In this document: in pieces, positions 14,801-16,515 of the stretch
Position numbering within the stretch: position 1 is the stretch's first letter
How the letters are laid out: every line of letters starts with the position of its first letter
NCBI GenBank assembly: GCA_035254305.1
Contig: DATFAS010000102.1
Location: 1-16,515, forward strand
Direction: 5' to 3'
From: DATFAS01 sp035254305
GTDB lineage: Bacteria > Bacillota > Bacilli > Aneurinibacillales > RAOX-1
DNA: 16,515 bases
The notes under the pieces: model-generated
The model's database searches: none
What the model was told of the DNA's origin: nothing
Seen by the model: only the letters and a program-made list of their open reading frames with translations
Made by a program: the position numbers and the translations under genes

Positions 14801-16496
14801 TCTGATCCATTTTCTTTGCATATTCAATTGAACGATAGAGTTGGTTAACTTCTTCAAGTGTAATTGTGGGAAGACCAAATTCACTGATGTCCTGCTTATT
14901 GTTTTTCACATGCACAATTTCTTGACCTTGACCACGAAGAGATGAAATGACTCCCATATATTCACGTTTATCAAGGTGCAAGAAGCTGGTATCATACCCC
15001 TGCTTTTGTAATATTTCATGATCCATCTGTACGCTGTTGTTTAAAATATAGGGTTTATAGGAACCTAGATAACCTAATAATTGTTTAATGGAAGCATTCT
15101 TTTCCGATCCAGGCTTAACAATTAATCCTAAACATTTGATTTCTTTAACCAACTTTTTTGCTACGAATTGAACAGTATGTCCATGACGTTCTAATCTTTT
15201 GCTCTTTAATTGGAACTCCGAGCAATCGATTCCGTACCGCCCCATGAACCCCAAACTTCCAAAGTAAACTTCAGTATTGTTGATCTTTCCTTTTATACCA
15301 TCCTCGGTTTGTTCTACGCTAAAAGCAGTTCTAATTGTTTGCTCGGTATTGTCGACTTTCTTAAAAACTTCATCCTTCCAAGGATGGTTCGCCTTTTTTA
15401 AAAGTGAAGCTGCAATCCCCCATAATTTTTCTTCTTTTGTTTCATGGGTAACACAACTGACCTCTATACTGTCTTTTTGAACTAAGGATGTGTCATCAAC
15501 TATAACACCGTGTATATTTGCTAAATGACATAATGCCCCGTTCTTCGGTACAGTTAACTTTTGTTGTCTTGCCACAAAGTCAGCTTGTTTCCATACATAT
15601 TCAGCAGTCATACTAATCGGTCTAGGGTTCGCTGCTAATAGAACTGCCATTGCTCTTAAAGGGCTTCGTGTTAAGGCAAAGGTAGCACCTCCCAAGAGAA
15701 GTCCGATCTTCGAGGCTCTTTCAGTGTATGTTTGGATTTCTGGTGATTGAATATATGAATGCTCCTCATGCTGGGTTAGACTTCGTTTCCAATTTAAGTA
15801 TTGTAAAAGACTGAGACCTGCCAAGACCACCAGGTTTTCTCGTACAAGCGCAAACACAACCGCACTGCTTCCAAGAATTAAATCCGAATTGATTTTGTTT
15901 TCCTGCGAAAATTTTCGAAATCCTCTTTTTAGCATGGGGTAACCCGTCAAAATGGAAACCATCCCAGCTGCGTGAAAAGCTGCAGGACTTCTTCCCAAGG
16001 CAGATCGTCCCATAAGAAGCTGTTTAATTCCAAGTATTGCAAATCCACCGATTGAAAGTGCTAGTGGAATAGGAATTTGATTCCCTTGATTTGGTCCCTT
16101 TATTTTGGGTATCACTTTAAAATGATTAGGGATGGACTTACTATGTATACTTTCACTCTCGTTTGGATGGATTTCCTCCCTCGTCACAGCAGCTTCTTGT
16201 TCACTTAATTGCTCAGTTTCCTCAGAAGTTAGGGGAAATTCCTTTTTAACCAGTTGTTCTTCTATTGTGGAGATTTTAGTTAGGATTTGGCTTATTGTAA
16301 TACGTTTTTCATCATATTGAATGAGAACCCTGCCCGTATCTGTACATGGATGGAGCTTCAAAATACCCTTTTCATTAGAGAAACTCTGCTCAACAAGCCC
16401 CTTTACTAGGCTATTCTTTTTTAGACCGAATACTTCGGTGCGAATTCGTCCTGGAAGTAGCCTTATCGCTCTGTCTTTAAATTGAATTTCGGGCAT
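11859..16496 (-). CDS. Giant cation-translocating P-type ATPase (dead P1B-like half fused to P2 Ca2+-type pump)
   Basis: This 1545-residue membrane pump resembles mycobacterial CtpI/CtpH in size. Residues 1-90 form an HMA2-like domain with RLLPGRIR (12-19). Residues 140-620 align by pattern with a P1B ATPase but are degenerate: NPRP (290-293) replaces the CPC motif, VIVDDTSLV (331-339) replaces DKTGTLT, and HP is kept (371-372). Residues 640-1545 are an intact P2 ATPase: TGES (799-802), PEGLP (915-919), DKTGTLT with Asp958, KGDPTEGA (1044-1051), DPPK (1178-1181), TGDH (1202-1205) and TGDGVND (1274-1280). Residues matching the SERCA Ca2+ sites are present: Glu916, Asn1342, Glu1345, Asn1370, Thr1373 and Asp1374. 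Ca2+ (or Mn2+) transport is therefore likely. The ATG at 16496 has GAGGGG 8 nt upstream; its promoter lies outside the window. Confidence 0.93.
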   Translation of the reverse strand: MPEIQFKDRAIRLLPGRIRTEVFGLKKNSLVKGLVEQSFSNEKGILKLHPCTDTGRVLIQYDEKRITISQILTKISTIEEQLVKKEFPLTSEETEQLSEQEAAVTREEIHPNESESIHSKSIPNHFKVIPKIKGPNQGNQIPIPLALSIGGFAILGIKQLLMGRSALGRSPAAFHAAGMVSILTGYPMLKRGFRKFSQENKINSDLILGSSAVVFALVRENLVVLAGLSLLQYLNWKRSLTQHEEHSYIQSPEIQTYTERASKIGLLLGGATFALTRSPLRAMAVLLAANPRPISMTAEYVWKQADFVARQQKLTVPKNGALCHLANIHGVIVDDTSLVQKDSIEVSCVTHETKEEKLWGIAASLLKKANHPWKDEVFKKVDNTEQTIRTAFSVEQTEDGIKGKINNTEVYFGSLGFMGRYGIDCSEFQLKSKRLERHGHTVQFVAKKLVKEIKCLGLIVKPGSEKNASIKQLLGYLGSYKPYILNNSVQMDHEILQKQGYDTSFLHLDKREYMGVISSLRGQGQEIVHVKNNKQDISEFGLPTITLEEVNQLYRSIEYAKKMDQIIGQHFRVTKMWNVLGTALAIPYYMAAPLINLAADGLTLFFLARAKRISEAYFSKPIGEPKGNSYSQGLSWHAMTTEEITNHFHVTEMSGLEPNQINEQRKKYGLNELSPKQPTPWISAFMGQFKEYTTLILVGAAGLAFVTGGVFDGIAMGAVLIANAAIGTIQERKAEKVVDALTQFQPAMSKVIRDYQEMEIVGTELVPGDIVCLEAGNRVPADLRILQAWNLEINEAALTGESLPVPKTAEVQEEECPLPESRNMLYMGTDVTRGKAIALVVRTGMGTEIGHLMSLMKEEEKQITPLQEKVTSISKKFVKGAMVAGGLVFISGLLRGVPVTQLISTSVTLAASAVPEGLPVTITIALSAGIFRMASKNALIRKLSALETLGRTTIICSDKTGTLTKNEMTVKAIATTRSMWHVTGDGYKPVGDIIEMGTEVAAASASPISNSSEIQDQELNRLLRISLLCNNSKLEKEGDRWGIKGDPTEGALLTLAAKAGLNKENAKQWTRCHEEPFDSYSGMMSVVCKETEADDRCYLLAKGSVEAILHRCHWYQQNGEVYELTEEKRKEILLQNEKFAVDALRVLGFAYCPVEWNAENTNIKENRLIYVGMAGMMDPPKEDVEKSIRESYQLGVMPVMITGDHPITAIAIAKQLGIWDGKRKVLTGTELNQLSDEELAERVEDVSIFARVSPEHKLKIVTAFQKRGHIVAMTGDGVNDSPAIKKANVGIAMGRTGTEVTKETADMVLKEDHFGSIVDGVKEGRTIIGNIRKAIGCLLTGNLAEVLVTSTAVIAGMPMPLIPIQILLMNLLTDALPAMILAINPGDKRKNTKRQDIVDKELYQKVITRGVLLGIGSVALFGMALAAGAPIAVAQTTAFATLVAGQLMQTFSWRQEGKEEKIRDWTKDRFLIGALGISWTALLATIYVPPIARIFHAAPLPINSWVLILAVAGSISFLSKPVLNMISNRQTKIKPKTNQMMSMAA

Positions 16497-16515
16497 TCTT
16501 AATTCCCCTCTTGTA

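Overview
The window looks like chromosomal DNA from a low-GC Gram-positive bacterium of the family Bacillaceae. The signs are strong AGGAGG/GGAGG-type ribosome binding sites, a YppF-family small protein, a Bacillus-style PHO box, short A+T-rich intergenic regions and U-tailed hairpin terminators. I see no tRNA, rRNA, CRISPR array, phage or intact insertion sequence. The theme is phosphate, polyphosphate and divalent cation handling.

Layout. (1) Positions 1-960 are a gene graveyard. They hold a 33-codon ORF with a strong ribosome binding site, a fragment of an ammonium transporter (amt), and a frameshifted 3' end of what reads like the phosphate-binding protein gene pstS. (2) Positions 965-2455 (-) encode an exopolyphosphatase (Ppx/GppA plus HD domain). 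It is preceded by a small GC-richer island of unknown origin. (3) Positions 2850-3023 (+) encode a YppF-like protein with its own promoter and a clear terminator. (4) Positions 3220-7050 (-) form a three-gene ABC importer operon: lipoprotein, fused double permease, ATPase. It is of the Fe3+/2-aminoethylphosphonate type and starts behind five 11-bp-spaced PhoP boxes, so it is very probably induced by phosphate starvation. (5) Positions 7170-7840 are intergenic with three terminators. (6) Positions 7845-10504 (-) look like one operon: a DUF5132-like membrane protein, an unrecognised 82-residue protein, and polyphosphate kinase 1 (ppk). (7) Positions 10690-11052 (+) encode a second small membrane protein that resembles P-ATPase-associated (PacL/DUF1490-like) proteins. 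(8) Positions 11345-11746 (-) encode a glycine-zipper membrane protein. (9) Positions 11859-16496 (-) encode a giant 1545-residue P-type ATPase. Its C-terminal half is an intact Ca2+-type (P2) pump. Its N-terminal half is a catalytically dead, P1B-like ATPase preceded by an HMA2-like domain with an RLLPGRIR motif.

How they may work together (inference): PPK1 makes and Ppx degrades polyphosphate, a strong chelator of Ca2+ and Mn2+. The large pump, the two small PacL/DUF5132-like proteins and the glycine-zipper protein sit directly against ppk, one of them in the same operon. This suggests a linked cation-transport and polyphosphate-storage module, conceptually like an acidocalcisome or ferrosome. 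The PhoP-controlled importer would feed phosphorus into the same economy. The individual enzyme calls are secure; the integrated module is a hypothesis.
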